Source of the DNA: DATARH01 sp035309005
GTDB lineage: Bacteria; Pseudomonadota; Alphaproteobacteria; ATCC43930; CGMCC-115725
Assembly (NCBI GenBank): GCA_035309005.1
Contig: DATGFP010000143.1
Span: 1-51,316 of the forward strand
Direction of reading: 5' to 3'
DNA length: 51,316 nt
The position numbers and the translations under genes are program-made. Positions 8,392 to 16,874 of the stretch are shown here, one piece after another (the first letter of the stretch is position 1; every line of letters starts with the position of its first letter). The notes beneath the pieces are model-generated. The model worked only from the letters and a program-made list of their open reading frames with translations, ran no database searches and was not told the origin of the DNA.

Positions 8392-10113
8392 TTATGCCGC
8401 GTGGCGTACCCCGCGCCGCCAGCGATCGACGGTCTGCTGCACCGAGCCGAAATCGCTGACGTCATGCGACCAGGCGCGGGCGAACGACGCCGTCGAACTC
8501 TTCGGGCGGGCGTTCTCGGGGAGGACGCTGAAGCAGATGCGCTGCGGCATCGACACGCCCTCGCCGACTGCGATCGCCTCGCCGTTGCGCAGCGCCGGCA
8601 GGAAGTCCATCAAGCCGTGCGACGCCTCGGAGAGCGAGTCGCGCACGATGTCCTGGTCGTCGTGGTTCGACATGCGCAGCGCGAACATCGTATTGCATTC
8701 CGATAGCAAGCTCGGCGCCAGATCCGAGGGACGCTGCGAGACGACGCTGAGCGAGACGCCATATTTGCGGCCTTCCTTGGCGATGCGCGAGAGCGCCCGC
8801 TTGGTCGGCTCGAAACCGAGCTCGCGATCGCGCGGCGCATAGCGGTGCGCCTCTTCGCAAACAATCGTGATCGGCACCGGCGTTTCGCTCCACATCGCGA
8901 AGTCGAAGGTCAGCCGGCATACCAGCGACACGACGACGTTCAGCACCTCGGAGGGCACCGCGGAAATGTCGAGGATGGTGATCGGCTTGCCGTTGACCGG
9001 GATGCGGAACAGGTTCGACAGGATCTCCGACATCTCGTCGCGCAGGCTGAGGCTCGTGCCGAACACGAAATTGTAGCGCGCGTCGGCCTGCAGCGCCAAA
9101 ATCCGCGCCTTGATCGTCTGGAATGCGGAGACGCTCTCGGGGCGATTGAGCGCCCCCATCGCCCGGTCGAGATAGGCGAGCGCATCCGACATCCGATATG
9201 GCACGGGCGTATCGACGCTGCCGACCTTGTCGAGCCCGGCTTTCGAGAAATTCACCTGCTTGGCGGCCAGCACCGTCTCGCCGAGGATCTTGCGCTGCTC
9301 GGTGTCGCCGCGATCCGAGCCAAGCACCATTTCCACCAGTTCCTCGAAGTTGAACAGCCAATACGGCAGCCGCAGCCCATCGTCCGGGCTCAGGACCACC
9401 GCCCGGTCGGCGAACGCGCGGGCATATTCGTTGTGCGGATCGAGCAGCAGGAAGTGCGCGCTCGGATTGCGGTCGATCACGGCGCGCAGGATGGTCACGA
9501 CGGCGCAGGATTTGCCCGATCCGGTGGTGCCGACGATGCTGAAATGCTTGCCCATCAAATCGTCGATCAACAGATAGGCCGGGACGTTGCTCGCCTGGTG
9601 GATCGTGCCGACCGGCACGGCGGCGGTGCCGCGCGGCGCATAGACCTGCGCCAGATCGTCCTTCGTCGCGGTGTAAGCCGGCGCTTCGATCGCCGGGAAA
9701 ACCGATACGCCGCGCTGGAAGCCGCCGTAAGCGCCCTCCGGGCTGCGAAGCATCTCGCCGAGCAGCTCGATTTCGGCGATCTTCAAATCCTCGTCCGGCG
9801 CCGACAATGACGGCAGTGGCACCCGCAACGCGCTGATCATGCCGAAAACCGTGGAGGCGCGGGTCTGCACCTTAACGAGCGCGCCCATCTCGATCGACTC
9901 GGCGCGGGCGGCCGTCTGCTCGGTGTCGGTTTCCAAGAGGACGATGAGCTGGGCGGCCGAAACCGCGATCACGCGGCCGATCCGCGCGCCTTCGATGGTT
10001 GGTAAACTGCTTCCGTCCATGGTCTTGCCCGTTGTTGGCCCACTGGGGTCTTCGAAGCTTGAAATGACAGCGCATTCGGTTGTGGCGGCGGCTGGCGATG
10101 ATGTCCGCCTCAT
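8392..10113 (-). CDS. HerA-type ATP-binding protein (DUF87 ATPase)
   Basis: Up to 573 residues. A small beta-rich domain resembling the HAS-barrel (IGRVIAVSAAQLIVLL onward) precedes a HerA/FtsK-like motor domain. Walker A is GTTGSGKS near residue 195, Walker B is ITIVCEEAH near 408, and an SVVSQRPSDL sensor-like stretch and a C-terminal arginine-rich part follow. HerA proteins form hexameric DNA-translocating ATPases and in archaea work with the NurA nuclease; no nuclease gene is adjacent here. The ATG at 10113 overlaps the stop of the histidine kinase gene as ATGA, which argues for this start. The ATG at 10020 (MDGSSLP) is an alternative that begins nearer the conserved part. Its function in bacteria remains open; DNA processing or defence are possibilities. 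Confidence 0.82.
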   Translation of the reverse strand: MRRTSSPAAATTECAVISSFEDPSGPTTGKTMDGSSLPTIEGARIGRVIAVSAAQLIVLLETDTEQTAARAESIEMGALVKVQTRASTVFGMISALRVPLPSLSAPDEDLKIAEIELLGEMLRSPEGAYGGFQRGVSVFPAIEAPAYTATKDDLAQVYAPRGTAAVPVGTIHQASNVPAYLLIDDLMGKHFSIVGTTGSGKSCAVVTILRAVIDRNPSAHFLLLDPHNEYARAFADRAVVLSPDDGLRLPYWLFNFEELVEMVLGSDRGDTEQRKILGETVLAAKQVNFSKAGLDKVGSVDTPVPYRMSDALAYLDRAMGALNRPESVSAFQTIKARILALQADARYNFVFGTSLSLRDEMSEILSNLFRIPVNGKPITILDISAVPSEVLNVVVSLVCRLTFDFAMWSETPVPITIVCEEAHRYAPRDRELGFEPTKRALSRIAKEGRKYGVSLSVVSQRPSDLAPSLLSECNTMFALRMSNHDDQDIVRDSLSEASHGLMDFLPALRNGEAIAVGEGVSMPQRICFSVLPENARPKSSTASFARAWSHDVSDFGSVQQTVDRWRRGVRHAA

Positions 10114-10991
10114 CTCAGAAGCGCCCCGATCGGCGGCTTGACGCGCTCGGCCGGCAGGCGGATCTCGACGGTCGTGCCGACCCCAAGCTGGCTGGCCAGC
10201 GTCAGTTCGCCGCCATGCATTCTGACCAAGGCGCGCGCGATCGGCAGGCCGAGCCCGATCCCGCCGTTCTGGCGGGTCAGATGATCCTCGATCTGGCCGA
10301 ACGGCTGCAGGACGCGTTCGAGGTCTTCTTGCGGGATGCCTTGCCCGGTGTCGTTAATAACGATCGACACGTCGCCGGCCGCGGTCAGCGCGGTGGCGAT
10401 CTCGACGGTGCCGTCTTCCGGGGTGAATTTGATCGCGTTCGACAACAGGTTGCCAAAGACTTGCGTCATCTTGCCGAGGTCGAGCCGCAGCACGCGTTCG
10501 ACGACCGGACCGCATACGAGCGTGACCGATTTCTCCTCGGCCGCCCGGCGCTGCAGCCGGATCGCCGCCTCCAGAACCTCCTCGAGCGCGACTTCCTGCT
10601 CGTCGAGGCTGAGCTTTCCCGCTTCGATCCGCGACAGGTCGAGCAGGCTGTTAAGCATGCCCAGCAGCTGGGTCCCGGATTCGTAGATGTATTTGGCGTA
10701 GCCCGGGGCGTCGGCGCTCTGCCGCGGCGCGGTCTGGATGATCTCGGAAAAGCCGATGATCGCATTGAGCGGGGTGCGCAGTTCGTGGGTCACGGTCGCG
10801 AGAAACTGGCTCTTCGCGCGATCGGCCGCCTGGGCCTGGCGCAGCGCCTCACCGGCCAGCACGGCGGCGTTTTCCGCCTGCACCTTGGCGGCAACCAGCA
10901 CGCGCTCGGTGTAGCGGCGCTCGAGCAGCGCGCCGAGCTGGCTACAGTAATCGTCCAACAATGATTGACGCTGCCGCCGCCGAGGGGTCAT
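10110..10991 (-). CDS. soluble histidine kinase without sensor or membrane domain
   Basis: A 293-residue kinase core from the ATG at 10991; an in-frame TTG at 11036 is less likely. The N-terminal 70 residues are charged and probably helical (a short coiled coil), with no membrane segment or recognisable sensor domain. The H-box is FLATVTHELRTPLNAIIGFSE, the N-box QVFGNLLSNAIKFTPEDG, and the G-boxes are NDTGQGIP and GGIGLGLPIARALV. It should autophosphorylate on the H-box His and pass phosphate to a response regulator, but none is encoded nearby. Its stop overlaps the start of the HerA-like gene by four bases, which indicates co-translation. The functional link between the two is unknown. Confidence 0.9.
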   Translation of the reverse strand: MTPRRRQRQSLLDDYCSQLGALLERRYTERVLVAAKVQAENAAVLAGEALRQAQAADRAKSQFLATVTHELRTPLNAIIGFSEIIQTAPRQSADAPGYAKYIYESGTQLLGMLNSLLDLSRIEAGKLSLDEQEVALEEVLEAAIRLQRRAAEEKSVTLVCGPVVERVLRLDLGKMTQVFGNLLSNAIKFTPEDGTVEIATALTAAGDVSIVINDTGQGIPQEDLERVLQPFGQIEDHLTRQNGGIGLGLPIARALVRMHGGELTLASQLGVGTTVEIRLPAERVKPPIGALLR

Positions 10992-11191
10992 CCGGCCACC
11001 CTGTTCCGATGAGGCTTTGTATCGTCGGAAGAACAAAATTTGGTTAAGGCAAGGCTGCGATCGCGCCCACCCGGCAGTCGAGTCGCGAGGGCTCCGGCGA
11101 AGCGCCGATCGGGCGGTCCGCTCAGGCGTGGCGATCCGCCCGCGTCACCTTGGCTCTTGCCCTGAGGGCGCCGGCAACGCACCTTGACGCC

Positions 11192-13687
11192 ATGACGACG
11201 CTCCGCTCTGGACCGCGCCTCGTCGCGGTTCTCGGACCGACCAACACGGGCAAGACCCATCTCGCGATCGAGCGCATGCTCGATCATCGCAACGGCATGA
11301 TCGGGCTCCCGCTGCGCCTGCTGGCCCGGGAGATCTACGACCGGGTCGTGAGGGTGCGCGGCGCGCGGGCGGTCGCGCTGATCACCGGCGAGGAGAAAAT
11401 TCTTCCGCCAAACCCGTCCTATTTCGTCTGCACGGTCGAGTCGATGCCGCTCGATCGGCCGGTCGAGTTTCTCGCCGTCGACGAAATCCAGCTCTGCGCC
11501 GACCCCGAGCGCGGCCACGTCTTCACCGCCCGCCTGCTGCACGCGCGCGGCCTCATGGAGACGATGTTTCTCGGCGCCGACACGATCAAGCCGCTGATGC
11601 GCCGGCTGGTGCCCGATGCGGAATACATCAGCCGGCCGCGCTTCTCGACGCTGAGCCACACCGGCCACAAAAAGGTGACCCGCCTACCGCGCCGCAGCGC
11701 CGTCGTGGCGTTCAGCCTGGCCGACGTCTTTTCGCTAGCCGAGCTGGTGCGGCGTCAGCGCGGCGGCACCGCTGTGGTGCTCGGCGCGCTGAGCCCGCGC
11801 GCCCGCAACGCCCAGGTCGGCATGTTCCAGGCCGGCGAAGTCGATTACCTCGTCGCGACCGACGCGATCGGCATGGGTCTCAACATGGACCTCGACCATG
11901 TCGCCTTCGCCCGCCTGGGCAAATTCGACGGCCGCGGACCCCGCCGCCTCTCGGCGGCCGAGATCGGCCAGATCGCCGGGCGCGCCGGACGCCACATGAG
12001 CGACGGCACCTTCGGGACGACCGCCGAGGAAGGGCCGCTTGACCCGGGCATCGTCGCGGCCGTCGAGCAGCACCGCTTCGAACCGCTGACCCATATTTCC
12101 TGGCGCAACCCGCGGCTGCGTTTCGACTCGGTCGGCGCCCTGCTCCGCAGCCTCGACGAGCGGCCGTCCTCGCCCGCTCTGGTGCAGACGCGCGACGCCG
12201 ACGATCACCGTGCGCTGCAGCTGTTGTCGCGCAACGCCGAGGTCGGCGCGCTGGCGACCAATCCCGGCGCGGTCCGCCTGCTGTGGGAGATCTGCCAGAT
12301 CCCCGATTTCCGCAAGGCGATGAGCGACGGCCACGCGCGCTTCCTGGCGCATTGCTTCCTGCACCTGGCGGGGCCGGCTGAGCGGCTGCCGAGCGCCTGG
12401 GTCGCCAGCCAGATGGCCCAACTCGATCGGCTCGACGGCGACATCGACACGCTGATGGCGCGCATTGCCCACACCCGCACCTGGACCTACATCACTCATC
12501 GCGGCGATTGGATCGATGGCGCGGCCGATTGGCAGGAGCGCGCCCGCGGCATCGAAGACCGGCTGTCCGACGCCTTGCACGACCGCATCACCCAGCGCTT
12601 CGTCGATCGCCGCTCGGCCTTCCTGGTGCGCCAGCTGTCCGGCGACGCGGAACTGCTGGCCTCGGTCGACAGGGCGGGGGAGGTGCGGGTCGAAGGGACC
12701 CTGGTCGGGCGGCTCGACGGGTTCCGCTTCATCCCCGACGCCTCGGAGGGCGACGCGACACGCACGCTGATCGCTGCCGCCAACCGCGTGCTGCGCGGCG
12801 AGGTGGCGCAGCGGGCGCGCCAGCTCGCCGGCGACGCCGACGATGCGTTCGCTTTCGACGACCGCGCTCGGCTGCTGTGGCGCGGCGGCCCGGTCGGGCG
12901 GTTGCTCGCCGGCGATACGGTCCTGACGCCGCGGGTCGAGGTGCGGGCCGGCGATTTTCTCGATGGCGAGACCCGCGAGCGGGTGCGCCAGCGGCTGCAG
13001 CTTTTCATCAAGGACGAGGTCGAGCGTCGCCTCGCGCCGCTCTTCGCCGCTGCGGCATTGCCGCTGCGCGGGGTCGGGCGCGGGCTGGTCTTTCAGTTGC
13101 TCGCGAGCCTCGGCTGCCTGGCCGCCGGGGAAGCCGCCGCGCCGCTCGACGGCCTCGACGCGCCGAGCCGGCGTGCGCTGGGCCGGCTTGGCGTTCGGCT
13201 CGGCACCGAGAGCATTTACGTCGAGCCGCTGCTGCGCCCCGACTCCATCCGGTTTCGCGCGCTGCTGTGGTCGGTCTCGCAGGACCGTTCGCTGCCGGCG
13301 CTGCCCAGCGCCCGCTCCCGCGGCAGGGTGATCGCGGTCGATCCGGCCTTGCCGCTGTCGTTCTATGCCGCGATCGGCCGACGCGTCCTGGGCACTCTCG
13401 CGCTGCGCCCGGATCGGCTCGAGCGGCTCGCGGCGGCGGCCCGCAGCCGCGCGCGGTCCGGCCGCTTCACCGCCGACGCCGAACTGGCGGCGCTCGCCGG
13501 TGTGGCGCCGGGCGATCTGCGGCAGGTGCTGCTGGCGCTCGGCTACCGCGCGGTGATCGAAGCCGGCGACGAGTTTTTCATCGGCAGGCCGCGGCGGCGC
13601 GGTGTGCCGGTGGGCGCGCGGGCGCGCGCCGGGGTGCGGCGCGACGGCCATCCCTTCGCCAAGCTGACGGAGCTCAAATTCGCTTGA
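11192..13687 (+). CDS. SUV3/MgpS-like superfamily 2 helicase
   Basis: An 831-residue helicase typical of alphaproteobacteria and related to the mitochondrial RNA helicase SUV3. Walker A is GPTNTGKTH near residue 17, the DEAD-like motif reads VDEIQ, and motif VI is GQIAGRAGRH near residue 263. The following 560 residues form the helical and C-terminal part seen in this group, ending in a basic tail (RPRRRGVPVGARARAGVRR). It probably unwinds RNA during turnover or ribosome maturation, by analogy with SUV3. The ATG at 11192 is preferred over an in-frame TTG at 11150 because it directly precedes the conserved RLVAVLGPTN. Its stop overlaps the S4-protein start, so the two are coupled. It is divergent from the histidine kinase gene across a 200-base gap. 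Confidence 0.9.
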   Translation: MTTLRSGPRLVAVLGPTNTGKTHLAIERMLDHRNGMIGLPLRLLAREIYDRVVRVRGARAVALITGEEKILPPNPSYFVCTVESMPLDRPVEFLAVDEIQLCADPERGHVFTARLLHARGLMETMFLGADTIKPLMRRLVPDAEYISRPRFSTLSHTGHKKVTRLPRRSAVVAFSLADVFSLAELVRRQRGGTAVVLGALSPRARNAQVGMFQAGEVDYLVATDAIGMGLNMDLDHVAFARLGKFDGRGPRRLSAAEIGQIAGRAGRHMSDGTFGTTAEEGPLDPGIVAAVEQHRFEPLTHISWRNPRLRFDSVGALLRSLDERPSSPALVQTRDADDHRALQLLSRNAEVGALATNPGAVRLLWEICQIPDFRKAMSDGHARFLAHCFLHLAGPAERLPSAWVASQMAQLDRLDGDIDTLMARIAHTRTWTYITHRGDWIDGAADWQERARGIEDRLSDALHDRITQRFVDRRSAFLVRQLSGDAELLASVDRAGEVRVEGTLVGRLDGFRFIPDASEGDATRTLIAAANRVLRGEVAQRARQLAGDADDAFAFDDRARLLWRGGPVGRLLAGDTVLTPRVEVRAGDFLDGETRERVRQRLQLFIKDEVERRLAPLFAAAALPLRGVGRGLVFQLLASLGCLAAGEAAAPLDGLDAPSRRALGRLGVRLGTESIYVEPLLRPDSIRFRALLWSVSQDRSLPALPSARSRGRVIAVDPALPLSFYAAIGRRVLGTLALRPDRLERLAAAARSRARSGRFTADAELAALAGVAPGDLRQVLLALGYRAVIEAGDEFFIGRPRRRGVPVGARARAGVRRDGHPFAKLTELKFA

Positions 13688-14067
13688 CCCTCGTCGCCGC
13701 TGCGCCCGAGCGCGCCAAGGCTCGGCTCGACCAATGGCTGTGGTTTGCCCGCCTCGCCAAAAGCCGCTCGCTGGCCGCCCGGCTGTGCGCCGCCGGCGCC
13801 GTCGAAATCAACGGCAGCGCGGCGACGAAGCCCAATCACACGGTGCGGGTCGGCGACGTTCTCGTGGTGCCGCAAGGCGGCTGGCGGCGGACGGTCCAGG
13901 TAATGGCGCTCGGCACCCGGCGCGGGCCCGCGAGCGAAGCACGCACGCTCTACGAGGAGGCGGCGCCGCCGGGGCGCTGGCGCGAAGCGCTGCCGGCCTG
14001 GGTGCCGCTCCTCGGCGACGACGATGCCATGAGCGAGCCCCCGTCGGCCATGTCCGGGGAAATCTAG
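13684..14067 (+). CDS. S4-domain RNA-binding protein (HslR-like)
   Basis: A 127-residue basic protein with an N-terminal S4 RNA-binding domain: ARLDQWLWFARLAKSRSLAARL followed by AGAVEINGSAATKPNHTVRVGDVLVV. This is the Hsp15/HslR pattern; E. coli HslR binds stalled 50S subunits carrying nascent chains. The TTG at 13684 overlaps the helicase stop as TTGA and gives the shortest sensible N-terminus (MTLVAAAPERAKARLDQW). The C-terminal 45 residues are variable. The helicase-S4 pair is conserved in alphaproteobacteria and is usually followed by fdxA and carD, which here lie some 9 kb away on the other strand. Confidence 0.9.
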   Translation: MTLVAAAPERAKARLDQWLWFARLAKSRSLAARLCAAGAVEINGSAATKPNHTVRVGDVLVVPQGGWRRTVQVMALGTRRGPASEARTLYEEAAPPGRWREALPAWVPLLGDDDAMSEPPSAMSGEI

Positions 14068-14089
14068 GCTGCCAAGCCCTTCCGTCGGC

Positions 14090-15388
14090 CTACTTGCGCC
14101 GGGTCTGGCGCGGCCCGCCGGGCTTCGGCTCGTGCGCCAACTCGATCGCGCTCAGGTAATAGGAGAGGTTTCGCTGGTCGCCGCCCTTCCCGGCGGCGCT
14201 CGCATTGAAGTCGGCGTCGCAGCGCAGCCTGAGCGCGAAATTCGTGCCGGCCGGGATCTTTGTCGGGCAGGAGAAATCGAAGCTGCCGTTCGCCTGTAGC
14301 GTGAAGCGGAACGTCTCCTCGTCGATCGCGATCTCGAATGCCCGGCTCACCCGCGGGAAGTCGTCCGGGATATAGCCCTTGATCGCGATCTCGCTGATCG
14401 GGCGATCGGCGCGCAGCCTGAGCGACACGTCGCGCGTCACCCAGCCGTCATGAAACAGGCCCGAGCCGCTGCCGACCTGCTGGGCGTAGCCGGCGATCGG
14501 CGCGCGGGTCGCCGCCAGCACCTCGTCGAGATAACGCCGGAGCTGATCGAGGTCGCGGCCGTGCCGCTCTTCCATCAGCTGATACATCTCGATCTGGCGG
14601 TCGCGCTGGCGATAGGCGCCGCTCAGTTCCTCGACGTCGGCTTGCGAGAGGACGTGGCCCGCCTTGAATTCCGCGGGAAACGGCCACTGCACGTAGAACG
14701 TGCTGTGCGGCCCGACAATCTCGTGCGCCGGCCGGTCCCGCGTGTAGAGGTAGATCGACAGGCACTTGCGCGACAGATGCAGGCGGTCTTCCGGGAGGTG
14801 AATTTTACGGAAGCCGTGCCAGCTGTATTCGTTGGTCTCGAAGATCACGGCACGATTGAAGATGACGTTGAACTGGCTGAATTCGTCGATCTCGGGTCGC
14901 CGCGGGTTCGAGTGCAGTTCGATCGCGCCGCCCCACGCCGGATCCCATTCACGGTTCAGGTACAGCAACAGATTGGCGCGCCGATGAAACCCGCCGGCGA
15001 TCTCGAAATTGAAGTCGACATGGACGTCGAGCGCCTGCCCGTTGAGGTTTTCGTGCGTCCCGCCGCCAAACAATGTGGGGTCGCCGTGCAGATCGTCGAT
15101 GCCGGTCAGCGAGGTCATCGCGTCGAGGAACTCGCGCGACATCAGATAGTCGTAGAGCCGGGCGTAGAAGGGGCTGATTTCGCTGATGTTGCTGACGACG
15201 GCCTTGCCGCCATATTCGCCATACTCGTTGACGGCAAACTTGCGCTCGAACGGCGGAAAGTCTCGCAGCGACGCGTCAGCACTCTCGCGGGTAAAAAACT
15301 TATCGATGCAAACATGCTTGAAAGGCTGCGCCGCCTGAAAGGCTTCGCGGTACGCGGCAGCCTTGGCAATCACAGCTTTGGAAATCAT
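14090..15388 (-). CDS. 2OG-Fe(II) oxygenase-like protein with extra C-terminal domain
   Basis: A 432-residue protein. Residues 1-220 form a 2-oxoglutarate/Fe(II) dioxygenase (prolyl-hydroxylase-like) fold with a candidate facial triad His123-x-Asp125 (in ALDVHVDF) and His191 (YSWHGF). A following basic residue near 207 (LSRKCLSIYLYTRD) would bind 2-oxoglutarate. After a charged helical linker (about 250-300) a second domain of about 110 residues, rich in beta strands, contains LFHDGWVTRDVSLRLRAD. It resembles the beta-sandwich modules attached to some glycan-modifying enzymes, though this is only an impression. The substrate may be a protein or a sugar chain. The ATG at 15388 has AAGGAAG at good distance. 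It is convergent with the S4-protein gene. Confidence 0.78.
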   Translation of the reverse strand: MISKAVIAKAAAYREAFQAAQPFKHVCIDKFFTRESADASLRDFPPFERKFAVNEYGEYGGKAVVSNISEISPFYARLYDYLMSREFLDAMTSLTGIDDLHGDPTLFGGGTHENLNGQALDVHVDFNFEIAGGFHRRANLLLYLNREWDPAWGGAIELHSNPRRPEIDEFSQFNVIFNRAVIFETNEYSWHGFRKIHLPEDRLHLSRKCLSIYLYTRDRPAHEIVGPHSTFYVQWPFPAEFKAGHVLSQADVEELSGAYRQRDRQIEMYQLMEERHGRDLDQLRRYLDEVLAATRAPIAGYAQQVGSGSGLFHDGWVTRDVSLRLRADRPISEIAIKGYIPDDFPRVSRAFEIAIDEETFRFTLQANGSFDFSCPTKIPAGTNFALRLRCDADFNASAAGKGGDQRNLSYYLSAIELAHEPKPGGPRQTRRK

Positions 15389-15537
15389 TTTTTCTTCCTT
15401 TCCGGGCGTTCACCGCTGCGACCGCATGGCTGTTGCGGCAGGCGGCCTGACCGTCCCAAGGCAACTATGCCAGAGGCGCGGAGGCTTGGCATGCGATTTC
15501 CCGCCTGCTCAACGACGCAGCAGAGCTCGGCGGAAGC

Positions 15538-16071
15538 TCACTTGATCAGCGCGATCACCTCGCGCAGGCGCGGGTCCGCCGCCGTGCCGAGCCACTCGAA
15601 CGCCACCATCTCGGTCGTCACGATCTCGGCGCCGTGGCGCTCCAAGCGGCGCAGCGCCGCCTCCTTGTTCTCGGCGCGGCGCGAGCCGACAGCATCGCGC
15701 ACGAGATAGACCCGCCGGCCGTGGTCGAGCAGACCGAGCACGGTTTGCAAGACGCAGACATGCGCCTCGCAGCCGGCGACGACGACGCCCGGCCGCTCGC
15801 CCAGCCGACCCAGGAACCCGGGGCTGCGGCAGGCGTCGAACGTCATCTTGTGGGCGATTTCGGCGCTTTCGTCCCTAAGTTCGGGAAGCGTCGGGCCGAG
15901 CCCGCCGGCGTTCTGCTCGGTGAAGAGGACCGGCACGTCGAGCATCGCCGCCGCCTGCAGCAGCCGCCGCGCGTTGGCGACAAGCGCCGGGCCGTCCTCG
16001 ATCGCCGGCATCAGGCGCGCCTGGAAATCGACGATCAGCAGCGTCGAGGCCTCGCGATCGATGGTCAGCAT
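15538..16071 (-). CDS. isochorismatase-family cysteine hydrolase
   Basis: A 177-residue cytoplasmic hydrolase of the isochorismatase/nicotinamidase superfamily. The catalytic triad is visible as Asp15 (LLIVDFQARL), Lys in IAHKMTFDA (about residue 75) and Cys in GCEAHVCVLQT (about residue 111). It lacks the insertions of nicotinamidases and resembles the YcaC-like hydrolases of unknown substrate. The ATG at 16071 lies 6 bases after the stop of the PhzF-like gene, so the two are probably in one transcript. The 149 bases downstream, before the oxygenase gene, contain nothing recognisable. Confidence 0.92.
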   Translation of the reverse strand: MLTIDREASTLLIVDFQARLMPAIEDGPALVANARRLLQAAAMLDVPVLFTEQNAGGLGPTLPELRDESAEIAHKMTFDACRSPGFLGRLGERPGVVVAGCEAHVCVLQTVLGLLDHGRRVYLVRDAVGSRRAENKEAALRRLERHGAEIVTTEMVAFEWLGTAADPRLREVIALIK

Positions 16072-16077
16072 CCGGGA

Positions 16078-16866
16078 TCAGACCTTGATCGTGCCCTCGA
16101 GATAGAGCGCCGCGCGCCCGGCGATCCGCACCCGCTCGCCGTCCAGCGTGCAGGAGAGGGCGCCGCCGCGCCGCGACAGCTGCCGCGCCTCGAGCCGGAG
16201 CTTGCCGAGGCGTTCGGCCCAATAGGGGATCAGCGTGCAATGCGCCGAGCCGGTCACCGGGTCCTCGTCGACGCCGCGGGCGGGGGCGAAGAAGCGCGAC
16301 ACGAAATCGATCCCGGCGTCGCCGGGCGCGGTGACGATGACGGCAAACCGGTCGAGCGCGGCAATCGCCGCGAAATCGGGCCGCAGCGCGAGGATTTCGT
16401 CGGCGCTGCCGTAGACGGCGAGGTAGTCGCGCGCCGCGTAGAGTGCCGCCGGGCGCCCGCCGAGCGCCGCGGCGACAGGTTGCAGCACCGCGCAGGGCGC
16501 CGCCGGGCGGGCCGGGAAATCGAGCACCAGCCGGTCGCCGTCGCGCGCCACAATCAGCGCCCCCGCCTGCTGCGTCTGAAAAACGACCGTATTCGCCGCC
16601 GGGTTCAGCACCTGAAACACGACAAAGGCCGCGGCCAGCGTCGCGTGCCCGCACAGATCGACTTCGGTCGTCGGGGTGAACCAGCGCAGCCGGTAACCCT
16701 CGCCCTCGGGCACGAAAAACGCGGTTTCCGAGAGGTTGTTCTCGGCCGCGATCGCCTGCATCAGCGCGTCGGGCAGCCAGGCTTCGAGCGGACACACCGC
16801 CGCCGGATTGCCGGTAAAGGGGCCAACGGTGACGAACGCGTCGATCTGGTAGAGCGGGATGCGCAT
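16078..16866 (-). CDS. PhzF family isomerase/epimerase-like protein
   Basis: A 262-residue member of the PhzF/diaminopimelate-epimerase fold. Conserved features are the N-terminal YQIDAFV, FTGNPAAVC, the catalytic Glu in ENNLSETAF, the WFTP stretch, DLCGHATLA, and in the second half VDEDPVTGSAHC. PhzF itself isomerises dihydrohydroxyanthranilate in phenazine synthesis, but most genomic relatives act on unknown small molecules and no other phenazine gene is present here. The ATG at 16866 is 8 bases downstream of the thiD stop. It forms a compact minus-strand run with thiD and the isochorismatase-like gene. Confidence 0.93.
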   Translation of the reverse strand: MRIPLYQIDAFVTVGPFTGNPAAVCPLEAWLPDALMQAIAAENNLSETAFFVPEGEGYRLRWFTPTTEVDLCGHATLAAAFVVFQVLNPAANTVVFQTQQAGALIVARDGDRLVLDFPARPAAPCAVLQPVAAALGGRPAALYAARDYLAVYGSADEILALRPDFAAIAALDRFAVIVTAPGDAGIDFVSRFFAPARGVDEDPVTGSAHCTLIPYWAERLGKLRLEARQLSRRGGALSCTLDGERVRIAGRAALYLEGTIKV

Positions 16867-16874
16867 CGCGGACC

